Position numbers and translations under genes: made by a program | Shown: piece by piece, positions 25,963 through 34,005 of the stretch | Layout: each line of letters opens with the position of its first letter | How positions within the stretch are numbered: the first letter of the stretch is position 1 | Source of the DNA: Desulfarculaceae bacterium | GTDB taxonomy: Bacteria; Desulfobacterota; Desulfarculia; Desulfarculales; Desulfarculaceae | Direction of reading: 5' to 3' | Assembly: GCA_020444545.1 (NCBI GenBank) | Contig: JAHLKT010000008.1 | Location: forward strand, 164,253 to 228,252 | Length of the DNA: 64,000 bases | The notes under the pieces: model-generated | The model's input: only the letters and a program-made list of their open reading frames with translations | What the model was told of the DNA's origin: nothing | Database searches by the model: none

Positions 25963-26925
25963 ATGAAACTCAAACGGATAAGAGCCCTGCTGGCGGCCAT
26001 GCTCCTGGCCGTCTGCCTTGCCGCTATGGCCCAGGCCGCCGGGCCGGATTACGCCTCTGACTACAACTGGACCATCCGGGAGGCCAAGCCGCTCAAGGCT
26101 TACGACGTTTTCTACGTGCACCCCACCACCTACGGCGACACGGCGGACGGGCTGAACCAGTCCCTGGACAACAAGAAGGTTCGCGCCGCCACCGAGGCCA
26201 CCACCCGCCAGCAGATCGGGGCGTACAACGCCAGATGCAACGTGTTCGCGCCGCGCTATCGCCAGGTGAGCATCAAGGTGTTGGGCATGAAGGAGGCCGA
26301 GGGCGAGCCCTACAAGCAGATCGCCACGGACGATGTTTTGGCCGCCTTAAAGTACTTCTTGAAAAACCTGAACCAGGGGCGGCCCTACATCATCGCGGCC
26401 CACAGCCAGGGCTCCATGATCACCCTGCGCCTGCTCAAGGCCCATCGCGATCTGATCAACGACAAGAAGCTCATCGCGGCCTATCTGCCGGGTTGGACCT
26501 TCACCGACGCGGACCTGAAGGCCATCAAGCTGCCCTTTGCCCAGAGCCCCACCCAGACCGGCTGCGTGCTGGCCTGGAACACCATCGCCCAGGGCGGCAA
26601 GTCCCCCACCCTGTTCGCCGGTGCCCATTGCATCAATCCGCTGTCCTGGAGCACGGACCACAAGGAACAGCCGGCCAGTAAAAACATCTACGCCCTGATC
26701 GACATGGGCGACGGCACCACCAAGAAGATCCCCCACTTCACCTCGGCCAGGATCGGAGACAACGGCGGGCTGATCATCCCGGTGCCCTCCATCGTGGACC
26801 AACTGAACATGTCCATGGGAGCGGGGGTGTTCCACCGCTACGATATCGATTTCTTCTACGGCAACATCGCCCAGAATGTGAACGATCGCTGCGTGGCCTG
26901 GCAGAGAAAGCAGCCGGCGCCCTGA
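25963..26925 (+). CDS. Exported DUF3089 alpha/beta-hydrolase-like protein
   Basis: 320 residues with a signal peptide (MKLKRIRALLAAMLLAVCLAA, cleavage after AQA at about residue 26). The body has the DUF3089 hallmarks YDVFYVHPTTY (about 48-58) and the lipase-like elbow AAHSQGS (Ser at about 150), plus a late GAHCINPLSW and a histidine near the end. DUF3089 proteins are uncharacterised relatives of lipases; an esterase role in the periplasm is plausible but unproven. GGAAAGGGGAG lies upstream of ATG. Confidence 0.82.
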   Translation: MKLKRIRALLAAMLLAVCLAAMAQAAGPDYASDYNWTIREAKPLKAYDVFYVHPTTYGDTADGLNQSLDNKKVRAATEATTRQQIGAYNARCNVFAPRYRQVSIKVLGMKEAEGEPYKQIATDDVLAALKYFLKNLNQGRPYIIAAHSQGSMITLRLLKAHRDLINDKKLIAAYLPGWTFTDADLKAIKLPFAQSPTQTGCVLAWNTIAQGGKSPTLFAGAHCINPLSWSTDHKEQPASKNIYALIDMGDGTTKKIPHFTSARIGDNGGLIIPVPSIVDQLNMSMGAGVFHRYDIDFFYGNIAQNVNDRCVAWQRKQPAP

Positions 26926-26958
26926 CCTGAAGCGCGATATTAAGGTTTTAATATGAAA

Positions 26959-26997
26959 CGGGCCTCCCGACTTGGGTCGGGGGGCCCGCCTCTTTTG
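26959..26997. terminator. Terminator after the DUF3089 gene
   Basis: A 13-bp stem with one G-T pair (26959-26971 with 26976-26988) followed by CCTCTTTTG. The opposite strand carries the end of the YqjD/E/K-like operon, so it may serve both directions. Confidence 0.75.
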
Positions 26998-27023
26998 AGG
27001 TTAACCGCGCCTGGGCGGGTGGC

Positions 27024-27227
27024 TCAGCCGGTTTTTTGCTCCCCGCGCCGCTCCCACAGGGCAGCCACCACCCGCCAGGCCATGAGCCCTAGGTGGAGCG
27101 CTTGGCGCGCGGCGTCCAATGTGCGGCCCAGGTCTTTCACCTGGTCCCCCAGGCGCAGGCGCAGGATGTCCGACTCGCCTTGCAGCGCGGCGGCCCTTAT
27201 CTCCAGTCGGCGTAATGCGCGGCTCAT
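27024..27227 (-). CDS. Small YqjK-like protein
   Basis: 67 residues, basic and helical: MSRALRRLEIRAAALQGESD, then a second helix ending in a short amphipathic/hydrophobic segment LHLGLMAWRVVAALW. Its ATG overlaps the TGA of the holin-like gene upstream (ATGA), and together with the next two genes it repeats the yqjD-yqjE-yqjK order of enterobacteria. YqjK-like proteins have no established role. Called on position and size; the sequence alone is not diagnostic. Confidence 0.6.
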   Translation of the reverse strand: MSRALRRLEIRAAALQGESDILRLRLGDQVKDLGRTLDAARQALHLGLMAWRVVAALWERRGEQKTG

Positions 27228-27601
27228 AGCGCCTGCTGGTCCTTGTAGAGCTCGGCCAGGGTGCGGGAGAAGGGCGGCTCGGAGTGGTTGAGCTGGGAGC
27301 GCACCACCAGGAAGCAGGCCAAGGCCCCGATGAGAAACACCAGGGCGATGATGGCCGCCGCCGGCCAGCGCCAGGCGGGCGGCGCGGCGTAGATGACCGC
27401 CAAGGCCGCCAGCACCAGACCCACCATGCCCAGGAGCAGCCCGGCCCCGCCCCACAGGAACAGGCTTAAGGCCTTTACCCGCTCCTCGCGAAGCTCCAGG
27501 GCGAACAGCTCCACCCGGTTGCGCAAGAGGGCCACGCCCAGGGAGGAGGCCCGCCGGGCGCTTTTGGGAGCCTCGGCCAGAAGGTTTATCAGATCCAACA
27601 T
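27224..27601 (-). CDS. YqjE / phage-holin-superfamily membrane protein
   Basis: 125 residues. An amphipathic N-terminal helix (about 1-45, with RVELFALELREERVKAL) precedes two transmembrane segments (about 46-70, LFLWGGAGLLLGMVGLVLAAL, and 77-100, WPAAAIIALVFLIGALACFLVV). This is the pattern of the Phage_holin_3_6/YqjE family. The family is membrane-embedded, often co-encoded with DUF883 proteins and stress-related; lysis activity is not shown. Spacing is three bases after the DUF883-like gene. Confidence 0.75.
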   Translation of the reverse strand: MLDLINLLAEAPKSARRASSLGVALLRNRVELFALELREERVKALSLFLWGGAGLLLGMVGLVLAALAVIYAAPPAWRWPAAAIIALVFLIGALACFLVVRSQLNHSEPPFSRTLAELYKDQQAL

Positions 27602-27604
27602 GCC

Positions 27605-27919
27605 CTAGCCCCGGCGGTTGGTCATGAGCAGGGTGAGGAGCATACCCGCCCCGAAGGCCATGCCCAGGGAGACCAGGGGATGGTCCTTGACGTGCTCCTC
27701 GGCCTTATGGGCCATCTCCACGACCTTCTGGTCCAGCTCATGGTACTTGTCGCGGGCCTCTTCCAGGCTCTCTTCCAGCCGCTCCTTGGCCTCCAGGGCC
27801 TTGTCGTCCAGCTCGCCATGCAACGACCCCAAGAGCCCCTCCGCGTCGGAGATGATCTTCTTGAAATCCTTGGCCAGCCGATCCTTGTCTTTTTGCAGGT
27901 CGCTCTTGGCCTGGGTCAT
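27605..27919 (-). CDS. DUF883 (YqjD/ElaB)-like membrane-anchored protein
   Basis: 104 residues: a long charged coiled-coil-like helix (about 1-80, KDKDRLAKDFKKIISDAEGLL through KAEEHVKDHP) and one C-terminal transmembrane segment (VSLGMAFGAGMLLTLLM) ending in NRRG, the tail-anchor arrangement of YqjD/ElaB/YgaM. In E. coli these bind ribosomes at the inner membrane in stationary phase; here that is only a family hint. AAGGAGAA ribosome site. First gene of the three-gene operon. Confidence 0.82.
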   Translation of the reverse strand: MTQAKSDLQKDKDRLAKDFKKIISDAEGLLGSLHGELDDKALEAKERLEESLEEARDKYHELDQKVVEMAHKAEEHVKDHPLVSLGMAFGAGMLLTLLMTNRRG

Positions 27920-28165
27920 GGGCGGTTCTCCTTGCCTCCCGGCAGCGGTGCCGGGCGCTTGCCAATTACTCGTTTGTATTTCCTATTTATCCATTGTGAG
28001 AAAAGGCGGGTCCAGAAGGCAAATTTTTTCCCCAGCTTTTTCACGGGGCGCGGGGGTTCCGCCCGGCCCTCCCGGTCCAGTCCCGGGGCCGTGAGGGTCC
28101 GGTCCGGGCCGCCTCCCGCCTGGGGAGTCCGGCCCGGCCGAACCGGTTATGCGCCTGAGTTGGGC

Positions 28166-28759
28166 CTACTCGTGCAGGGTCCGGCGAACCGGCTTGATGG
28201 GAGGCCGCAGGCCCTTGAGCTCCTCGATGGAGCGCTTGTAGGCTTGGGACACTCGCATGTTTTCCAGCACCAGGGCCAGCATCAGGGCCACCGCCTGCAC
28301 GAAGGTGATCTCTTCCAGGGTGAACTCCCAGGGATCGCTGGTGTAGAGGCGCAGCACCCCCAGCGGCTTGCCCCTGAGGACCAAGGGCACGCTGAGCAGG
28401 GATTCGATGCCCTCCACCACCGCCTCGGCGGGGTATTGCAGGCGGGGATCGTCGCACACGTTGAAGATGGCCACCGGTCCCTCTTGCAGGGAAGCGGCGA
28501 TGGAGCGGCTCGCGTTGATGGGGCCCTTGTTCAGGTAGTAGTCGCTCAGGCCCTGGGACGAGGCGATCTCCAGCTTCTTGCTGCGCCGGTTCAAGAGCAT
28601 AAGGGCAGCGCCCTTGAGCCTCAGGTTGGTGGTCAGGAACTCCACCGCGGCCCGCGAGGCGGTCTCCAGGTTCTTGGCCGAGGAGATCAGATCGCAAAGC
28701 TCGCCCAGGGTCTGGTAGTTGAGCTGGGCCGGCGGCACTAGACGCGCAATCTTGGGCAT
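28166..28759 (-). CDS. GAF-domain protein
   Basis: 197 residues. A single GAF domain fills most of it (about 15-170): ISSAKNLETASRAAVEFLTTNL, KGAALMLLNRRSKKLEIASSQG, GPVAIFNVCDDPRLQYP and SLLSVPLVLRGKPLGVLRLYT. No output domain is attached, so it may be a stand-alone sensor or partner of another protein. It ends with a basic Pro/Arg tail. ATG at 28759 has GGAG at a proper distance; in-frame starts further upstream run through unlikely sequence. The ligand is unknown. Confidence 0.82.
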   Translation of the reverse strand: MPKIARLVPPAQLNYQTLGELCDLISSAKNLETASRAAVEFLTTNLRLKGAALMLLNRRSKKLEIASSQGLSDYYLNKGPINASRSIAASLQEGPVAIFNVCDDPRLQYPAEAVVEGIESLLSVPLVLRGKPLGVLRLYTSDPWEFTLEEITFVQAVALMLALVLENMRVSQAYKRSIEELKGLRPPIKPVRRTLHE

Positions 28760-29440
28760 GACGTTACTCCTTTGCTTGGCGGGTTGCGGAGTGCGGCCGG
28801 ATACAAGCGCAAGGGTTGCGGTCGAACGAGGGAATGGGACCTGGAGGCTCGGACGGGAGGCAACGGCGGAGTTCGGGTGGAAGGTTGGCCCGGGGCCTGA
28901 CCCCAGGCCGGGCGGGATTCCCACGGTTCTTGACTCCGTAATTAAATTATCCCGAGAGCGTTGCCCGATGGTCAAGGGCGTTGTGGCGGCTCGTTCCATC
29001 CCGGCCGTTTGGCCTTGCGGCCCAGGGCATAAAGTGCTACCAAAAGAGTAGGCCCGTTTCGTGCTCACGCCCCATCCGACGGACCGAATCCTGCACAGGT
29101 TAGTTAGTAAGCGCTATCGCCATAACGGAAAAAAAGCGGCAGCTGGATAGCCATAAATAATGTAGTTGCGGTTCGTTCCTGGCATGACGCATCCGCATCA
29201 TAGTTATCGATACCATACGTCCTGCCGCCGGGGGTCGCAATCGGGGAGTAGAGACAAACATATTGAATATATTTGAAAATTGTTTACATGATCGATAAAA
29301 ATTATATAATCTATGGATAAACAAACGAAACATATGAACGGCCTATAGTTGTTTAAGATTTTTCAAGCGGCCAAACTGAAAGTACTCGTGAGGATTTTTT
29401 GATGATGGATTGCGTGGCTTGCTCCATGGAGGCAATCTAA
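28760..29440. other. Intergenic region with AT-rich part (681 bp)
   Basis: No convincing gene. The left half is GC-rich, the right half (29100-29400) markedly AT-rich with a strong + strand promoter at 29283-29310. The composition change suggests an old insertion or a regulatory region. Confidence 0.5.
29283..29310 (+). promoter_or_regulatory. Strong sigma-70 type promoter
   Basis: TTTACA (29283-29288, five of six), 16-bp spacer and a perfect TATAAT (29305-29310). It points to the small membrane protein gene at 29441, with a leader of about 120 bases. Confidence 0.7.
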
Positions 29441-29635
29441 GTGCGGGCTAAATTACTAATTTTAATGTTTTTTGCTGCCGTCTGCTTGTTGGGCGGGGTT
29501 TTTGTGTTTCTGTGGGCGGTAAACAACTTCCTGTCCGGCCTCACCCTGGAGGCCCTGGCCCTTTCGGTGATTTTGGTGGTGATGGGCGTGGGCTTCGCGT
29601 CCGCGGCCAGGAACAACCGGCAGCACATGCGCTGA
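29441..29635 (+). CDS. Small two-span membrane protein
   Basis: 64 residues with two hydrophobic segments (about 5-25, LLILMFFAAVCLLGGVFVFL; 35-52, LTLEALALSVILVVMGVGF) and a basic end NNRQHMR. GTG start with GGAGG nine bases upstream and a strong promoter further up. Family not recognised. Convergent with the secreted-protein gene at 29693. Confidence 0.65.
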   Translation: MRAKLLILMFFAAVCLLGGVFVFLWAVNNFLSGLTLEALALSVILVVMGVGFASAARNNRQHMR

Positions 29636-29692
29636 GCGCCCCCGCCTTCCCCTTCTTCCCCCGGCGCACCTCTCTTTTTTTAGCGGCGCCTT

Positions 29693-30352
29693 TTAATATT
29701 GAAAATTTTGGCAGGGCACCAGGGTGGCCAGCTCGTCCCACTCCACGTCGGCGGTGAGGAAGGGCGGCAGGTCCATCAGCGGATGGTGCTTGTGCCGGGC
29801 CTGGTTCAGCTTGGTGTTCAGCATCATCTTGTTCAGGTGCCAGGGCAGCATGAGTTGGCGGTAGTTGGAGCCGTAGTCACTTATGTCGCGGGGCGCGCCC
29901 GAGCACTGGATGGTGATGTTGAAGGGGCTTAGCGGCGGCAGATCGGCCATGCGGAACTCCACCACGTAATTGAAAGCGCCCTCGGGCTCGGCCGCCGCGG
30001 CAAGATCGAAGGGCCGGGGATCGAAGGCGCCGGGGTGGGCCTGTTGCTTGCAGCCCGCTCCGGGCGAGCCCGGCGGGCACTGGAAACCGCTGATGGCCAC
30101 CCAGTTCTTCTGGCTCCGGTTGGGGCCGCCCTTTTCCGGGAAAATCAGCTCGATGTGGAACTTGGCGTCGGTGTAGCAGGAGGTCATGGCGTTGCCCGCC
30201 TGGCTATGGGTGGCCGCCGGGTTCTTGGGGCGCAGCTTGATGGTGCCGTCCAGCTGCACCCGCAGGCAGCGCTCTTCGGCCAGGGCCAGGGCCGGGGCGG
30301 CCAGCATGAGGCACAGGGCCAGGGCGATGATTGCATGGAGCGCGCGCGTCAT
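29693..30352 (-). CDS. Exported protein of unknown family
   Basis: 219 residues with a signal peptide (MTRALHAIIALALCLMLAAPALA). The mature chain has five or six cysteines (ERCLRV, TSCYTD, FQCPPGSPGAGC, IQCSGA, VPCQNF), consistent with disulfides, and is rich in Pro and aromatic residues. I do not recognise the family. It starts ten bases after the stop of the VWA protein gene, so both are probably expressed together and act in the same envelope compartment. Confidence 0.65.
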   Translation of the reverse strand: MTRALHAIIALALCLMLAAPALALAEERCLRVQLDGTIKLRPKNPAATHSQAGNAMTSCYTDAKFHIELIFPEKGGPNRSQKNWVAISGFQCPPGSPGAGCKQQAHPGAFDPRPFDLAAAAEPEGAFNYVVEFRMADLPPLSPFNITIQCSGAPRDISDYGSNYRQLMLPWHLNKMMLNTKLNQARHKHHPLMDLPPFLTADVEWDELATLVPCQNFQY

Positions 30353-30362
30353 GGCGTCCCCC

Positions 30363-31799
30363 CTATAGCCCCGCGTCGAAGATGACGGTCTTGCCTTGGC
30401 TCACCTTGATGCCCTCGCCCACCGGCAGGGGCTCGGTCATACCCTTTTGCAGCACGTATAGGTCGTAAGTGCCCGGCGGCACGGCAAAGGCCTTCCACAG
30501 GGGGAAGTCGTTGTCAAAGCGCCGCCGCACCTGCAACAGGGGCTGGTCGCTCCCGGCCGGGTTGAGGTTCCAGCCAGTGACCCCGGGGGCCTTCTTCAGG
30601 GCGATGCCGCTGTCCAGGGTGGCGGTGGCGGTCTGGCCCGCGGTTACCTTCAGGTCCTTGGCCACCACGGTGGGGGCGGGGCTCTGGGCGTAGTGCAAAC
30701 GCAGGGTCCACTCGCCCGGGGGCACCGGGCGGGTCTTGAACAGATAGTAGTCGTTGTTCTTGCTGTCGTGGGTGACAAAGGCCTTGCCGGTCTTCTGGTC
30801 CACCAGGCTGACCCCGCTCACCGCCTTGGTCAGCTCCTTGGCGATGTTGATCGCCACCGCGCCCAAGGCCACCTCGGTGACCTCGCCGCCCTTGACCTCG
30901 TAGACCCCCACCACCGCGTCGTCAGGCTTGCGGTAATTGGGGTTGGCGAAGGAGAGCACCACCTGGTACTCGCCAGCCAGGAAGGGATGCTCCCCGGCCA
31001 CGCTCTTGGTGTTCTTGAGCAGCTTGTTGTCCTTGACCCGGATGATCTTGAGCCCGGCCAGGCTTTTCACCGCATCGGCGGGCACCGTGACCTTGAGCTT
31101 GCCCAGGCGGCTCTTGGCCTTGGTGGTCACGGTCTTGGCCGCCTCCACCTTGACCGCCACCTCTTTCTTCACCGCCTCCAAAGCGGCCAAGAGCCCGGCC
31201 GCGTCATTGGCCGAGAAGTACTTGCCCCCGCCCGCCGAAGCCAGGCACTCCAGCTGGGCCTTGCCCTTGGCGTCCACGTCAAAGCCCACCACTTGCAACA
31301 CGAACTTGACGCCGCTGGCCTTGAGCGCCTTGACCACCCCGCAGGGGTCGGCGTCGCAGGTCTCGATGCCGTCCGAGACCAGCACGATGGTGGTCTCGTT
31401 CTCCTTGGCCTTGAGCATCTGGGCGGTCTGCTTGATGGAATCGGCCATGGGCGTCTTGCCCTTGGGGCTCAAGGCCGCGACTTTCTTGAGCAACGCCGCG
31501 CGGTCGGAGCTGCCCGGCGCCACCAGCACCTCCACGTCGGCGCAGTCGCCCTTCTTGCGGTGGCCATAGGCCACCAGGCCCAGGCGCACCTCGGCCGGGA
31601 GGGCGGGCACCGCCTTTGCCATCACCTCCTTGGCAACGGCGATCTTGCTCTGTCCCCCGGCCTGGCCCCACATGGAGCCCGAGGCGTCCAAGATGAAAAC
31701 CACCTCGGGATAGGCGGGCTGGCTCGCGGCCGAGGCCAAGGGGGCGGCCAAGAGCATGGCCAGGGTGAGCAGAAGGGTAAAGACGGTGGTCTTGCGCAT
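30363..31799 (-). CDS. Exported von Willebrand factor A domain protein
   Basis: 478 residues. Signal peptide (MRKTTVFTLLLTLAMLLAA, cleavage after SAA at about 26). The VWA domain occupies about 30-210 with a full MIDAS: DASGS (38-42), a threonine in GKTPMADS and Asp in SDGIETC. The C-terminal half repeats beta-rich segments of the PPGEWTLRL / PPGTYDLYV type, as in carboxypeptidase-regulatory or PEGA-like modules. VWA proteins of this build bind partners through the metal site. ATG at 31799 follows AAGGAGG; the open frame continues far upstream but only as the antisense of rtcB. Confidence 0.83.
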   Translation of the reverse strand: MRKTTVFTLLLTLAMLLAAPLASAASQPAYPEVVFILDASGSMWGQAGGQSKIAVAKEVMAKAVPALPAEVRLGLVAYGHRKKGDCADVEVLVAPGSSDRAALLKKVAALSPKGKTPMADSIKQTAQMLKAKENETTIVLVSDGIETCDADPCGVVKALKASGVKFVLQVVGFDVDAKGKAQLECLASAGGGKYFSANDAAGLLAALEAVKKEVAVKVEAAKTVTTKAKSRLGKLKVTVPADAVKSLAGLKIIRVKDNKLLKNTKSVAGEHPFLAGEYQVVLSFANPNYRKPDDAVVGVYEVKGGEVTEVALGAVAINIAKELTKAVSGVSLVDQKTGKAFVTHDSKNNDYYLFKTRPVPPGEWTLRLHYAQSPAPTVVAKDLKVTAGQTATATLDSGIALKKAPGVTGWNLNPAGSDQPLLQVRRRFDNDFPLWKAFAVPPGTYDLYVLQKGMTEPLPVGEGIKVSQGKTVIFDAGL

Positions 31800-31936
31800 G
31801 GGGCGGCCTCCTTGGGCATGAGGGGGCGTCGTTGAAGATCGCGGGTCCGCGAAAAGCGGCGGCAATATGGCCCGCCGGCGCGGCCTGAACCAATGTAGCA
31901 TAGCCAGTCGGGATTTTGGGGAGCTTTGGGGCCGCT

Positions 31937-33370
31937 TCAGCCCTTGACCACGGCCAGGGGGCGGGTCTTGGCCACCAGGGTGGCGATGCCGCTGTGGTGC
32001 ATCACCGATGCCACTTGGTCGATGTCCTTGTAGGCCTCGGGCATCTCCTCGGCCAGGGTGCCCCCGCTGGCCGCGCGCACCACGACCCGCTGGGCGGCCA
32101 GCTCGGCCCGGAGGTCGCGGCCCCGGGCCTGCTTCTTGGCCTGGGTGCGGCTCAGCGCCCGGCCCGCGCCGTGGGCCGCGCTGGCAAAGGTCTCGGCCAT
32201 GGCCTTGGCGGTGCCTTTGAGCACGTAGGAGGCGGTGCCCATGTCGCCGGGCACCAAGACCGGCTGGCCCACCCGGGCGTAGCGGGCGGGCAGGTCGGGG
32301 TGGCCCGGACCCAGGGCGCGGGTGGCCCCCTTGCGGTGCACGATCAGCTCGCGCTCTTTGCCGCCCACCACATGGCGCTCGCGTTTGGCCACATTGTGGG
32401 CCACGTCGTAAACCAGGCCCAGGCCCAGGTCGGCGGGGCCCAGCCCCAAGACCCGGCCGATCACCTCGCGGCAGGCCTCGCTGAGCAGCTGGCGGTTGTT
32501 GAAGGCGAAGTTGGCCGCCGCGGCCATGGCCGCCAGGTAGTCGCGGCCCACCGGGCTCTCGGGCGGGGCGGCGATGAGCTGGCGGTCGGGCGGGCGGATG
32601 GCGTCGGGGTCCTTGGCCAGGCGCTGGAGATAGTCGCCGCAGACCTGGTGGCCCAGGCCCCGGCTGCCCGAGTGCAGCCACAGGACCAGCATTCCCGCCT
32701 CCAGGCCGAAGGCTTGGGCCGTGGGGGCGTCGAAGATCTCCTGCACCACGGCCAGCTCCAGGAAGTGGTTGCCCGCCCCCAGGGTGCCGGCCTGGCCCAA
32801 ACCTCTTTTGACCGCCCGGTCACTAACTGTGGCGGGGTCAGCGCCGGGCAAACAGCCCCCGGATTCGCAGAACTCCAGGTCCGCGCGGGTGCCTCGGCCG
32901 TGGCTCAGGGCCCAGGCGGCTCCCTGCCTCATAACCTTGCTAAGTTCTTTTTCTGAAAGCTTTTCTCTGCTGCCCACCCCCACTCCGGCGGGCACCTTGG
33001 CCAAGAGGGCGTCGGCCAGGGCGGCGAGGCGCGGCTCGCCGAGATCAGAGGCGGCCAGCTTGGAGCGCAGCAGGCGCACCCCGCAGTTGATGTCATAGCC
33101 CACCCCGCCCGGCGAGACTATTCCGACCCATGGGTCAAAAGCCCCGACCCCGCCGATGGGGAAGCCGTAGCCCTGGTGGGCGTCGGGCATGGCCAGGGCC
33201 GGGCCCACAATGCCGGGCAGGGAGGCCACCCCCCGGAGCTGCTTCAGGGTGCCGTCGCGTTCCAGGGCGGCCAGGAGCTCCCGGTCGGCATAGACCACCG
33301 CGTCGGCCAGCATGCCCCCGCTCCGGGGCAGCCGCCAGCGGCAGTGGTCTATCTTCTCCAGGGATGACAT
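31937..33370 (-). CDS. rtcB: RNA-splicing/tRNA ligase RtcB
   Basis: GTP-dependent, Mn-dependent 3'-phosphate RNA ligase that seals tRNA or repairs RNA. 477 residues. Metal ligands and catalytic residues are present: Asp93 and Cys96 in GYDINCGVR, His202 in GAGNHFLE, His233 in HSGSRGLGH, His325, and the guanylylated His400 in HGAGRALSR. It ends in the conserved glycine (PLAVVKG). Adjacent to its activator, archease, upstream. No RtcR-type sigma-54 regulator gene was seen nearby, unlike the enterobacterial rtcBA system. Confidence 0.96.
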   Translation of the reverse strand: MSSLEKIDHCRWRLPRSGGMLADAVVYADRELLAALERDGTLKQLRGVASLPGIVGPALAMPDAHQGYGFPIGGVGAFDPWVGIVSPGGVGYDINCGVRLLRSKLAASDLGEPRLAALADALLAKVPAGVGVGSREKLSEKELSKVMRQGAAWALSHGRGTRADLEFCESGGCLPGADPATVSDRAVKRGLGQAGTLGAGNHFLELAVVQEIFDAPTAQAFGLEAGMLVLWLHSGSRGLGHQVCGDYLQRLAKDPDAIRPPDRQLIAAPPESPVGRDYLAAMAAAANFAFNNRQLLSEACREVIGRVLGLGPADLGLGLVYDVAHNVAKRERHVVGGKERELIVHRKGATRALGPGHPDLPARYARVGQPVLVPGDMGTASYVLKGTAKAMAETFASAAHGAGRALSRTQAKKQARGRDLRAELAAQRVVVRAASGGTLAEEMPEAYKDIDQVASVMHHSGIATLVAKTRPLAVVKG

Positions 33371-33391
33371 GGGTGTTTCAACCTGCCGGAA

Positions 33392-33811
33392 TCACACGTC
33401 CAATATGACCTGGCCCCGCCAGCGGCCGGCGTGGGGCTCCACCCCGGCCTGGTGAAAGGTCACCGCCTTGACCGGCTCGCCGGGTCGGTGGGCCGCCGCA
33501 TCGGCCGGGATTACCCCCAGGCGGGCCTCCAGGGATTCGGCTGAAATATCGACTACCTTGGCCGCCACCACCAGCATGGCCTCCGCGTCCCAGAGGTAGA
33601 CCACCTCCGAGAGCAGGGCCACCAGCAGCTCGGTCTGGTCGTTGCCTGTGGCGCGGAAGGGCAGCCAGGTGATGCGCCCCTCGCGGGGGCCGCGCACCAT
33701 GAGCTCGGCCAGGACCACGGGGGCGGACTCGAACAGCTCGGGCAGGGTGTCGGCCTCCACCCACAGCCCCAGGTCGGCGGTGTGCCCGGCGGTTCCAGAC
33801 CGGTGGGTCAT
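33392..33811 (-). CDS. Archease, RtcB cofactor
   Basis: 139 residues. The N-terminal GTAGHTADLGLWVEA carries the conserved His/Asp residues, and the C-terminus KAVTFHQAGVEPHAGRWRGQVILDV has the H-x-metal-binding and terminal Asp residues that define archease. The protein speeds up RtcB guanylylation and allows multiple turnover. I chose the ATG at 33811; the open frame extends 36 codons upstream but into the promoter region. It lies 21 bases before rtcB, and the pair is surely an operon. Confidence 0.92.
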   Translation of the reverse strand: MTHRSGTAGHTADLGLWVEADTLPELFESAPVVLAELMVRGPREGRITWLPFRATGNDQTELLVALLSEVVYLWDAEAMLVVAAKVVDISAESLEARLGVIPADAAAHRPGEPVKAVTFHQAGVEPHAGRWRGQVILDV

Positions 33812-33912
33812 AATATTAGCCGCCTTTCGCCCGCAACGAAATGACTGATGGGTCAAACACGGTTCCGTGCACCATGTCTTCTCTGAGCGCCGTTGGCTCG
33901 CAACCCTGCGGT

Positions 33913-33985
33913 ATTGCAAAACAATGGGTTAGGCCGCTAAATGTATACTTTATCAGCAAAAGCACCTAACCCACTGTTTAGCAAT
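33913..33985. promoter_or_regulatory. Long inverted repeat upstream of archease-rtcB
   Basis: Two 21-base arms (33913-33933 and 33965-33985) pair with two mismatches; the inner nine bases, TGGGTTAGG / CCTAACCCA, are perfect. The 31-base centre contains TATACT/AGTATA. It lies about 100 bases before the archease ATG and could be an operator, a transcript hairpin or a small mobile remnant. Confidence 0.6.
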
Positions 33986-34005
33986 CATATAGCCTGCGAG
34001 GTGGC

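Noticed and set aside
28719..29051. 110-codon + strand frame with a lipoprotein-like start (LLLCLAGC)
   Set aside because: It overlaps the start of the GAF gene on the other strand, and the sequence after the apparent lipobox is Arg/Gly/Pro-rich without structure; no proper ribosome site.
31800..32681. N-terminal extension of the VWA gene frame by nearly 300 codons
   Set aside because: This part is the antisense/alternate-frame image of rtcB; a signal peptide and AAGGAGG mark the true start at 31799.
33919..33979. GTTAGGC and ACCTAAC words resembling integron attC core sites
   Set aside because: They are in the reverse order for one attC site and only about 30 bases apart; no integrase or cassette array is nearby. 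Kept only as an inverted repeat.
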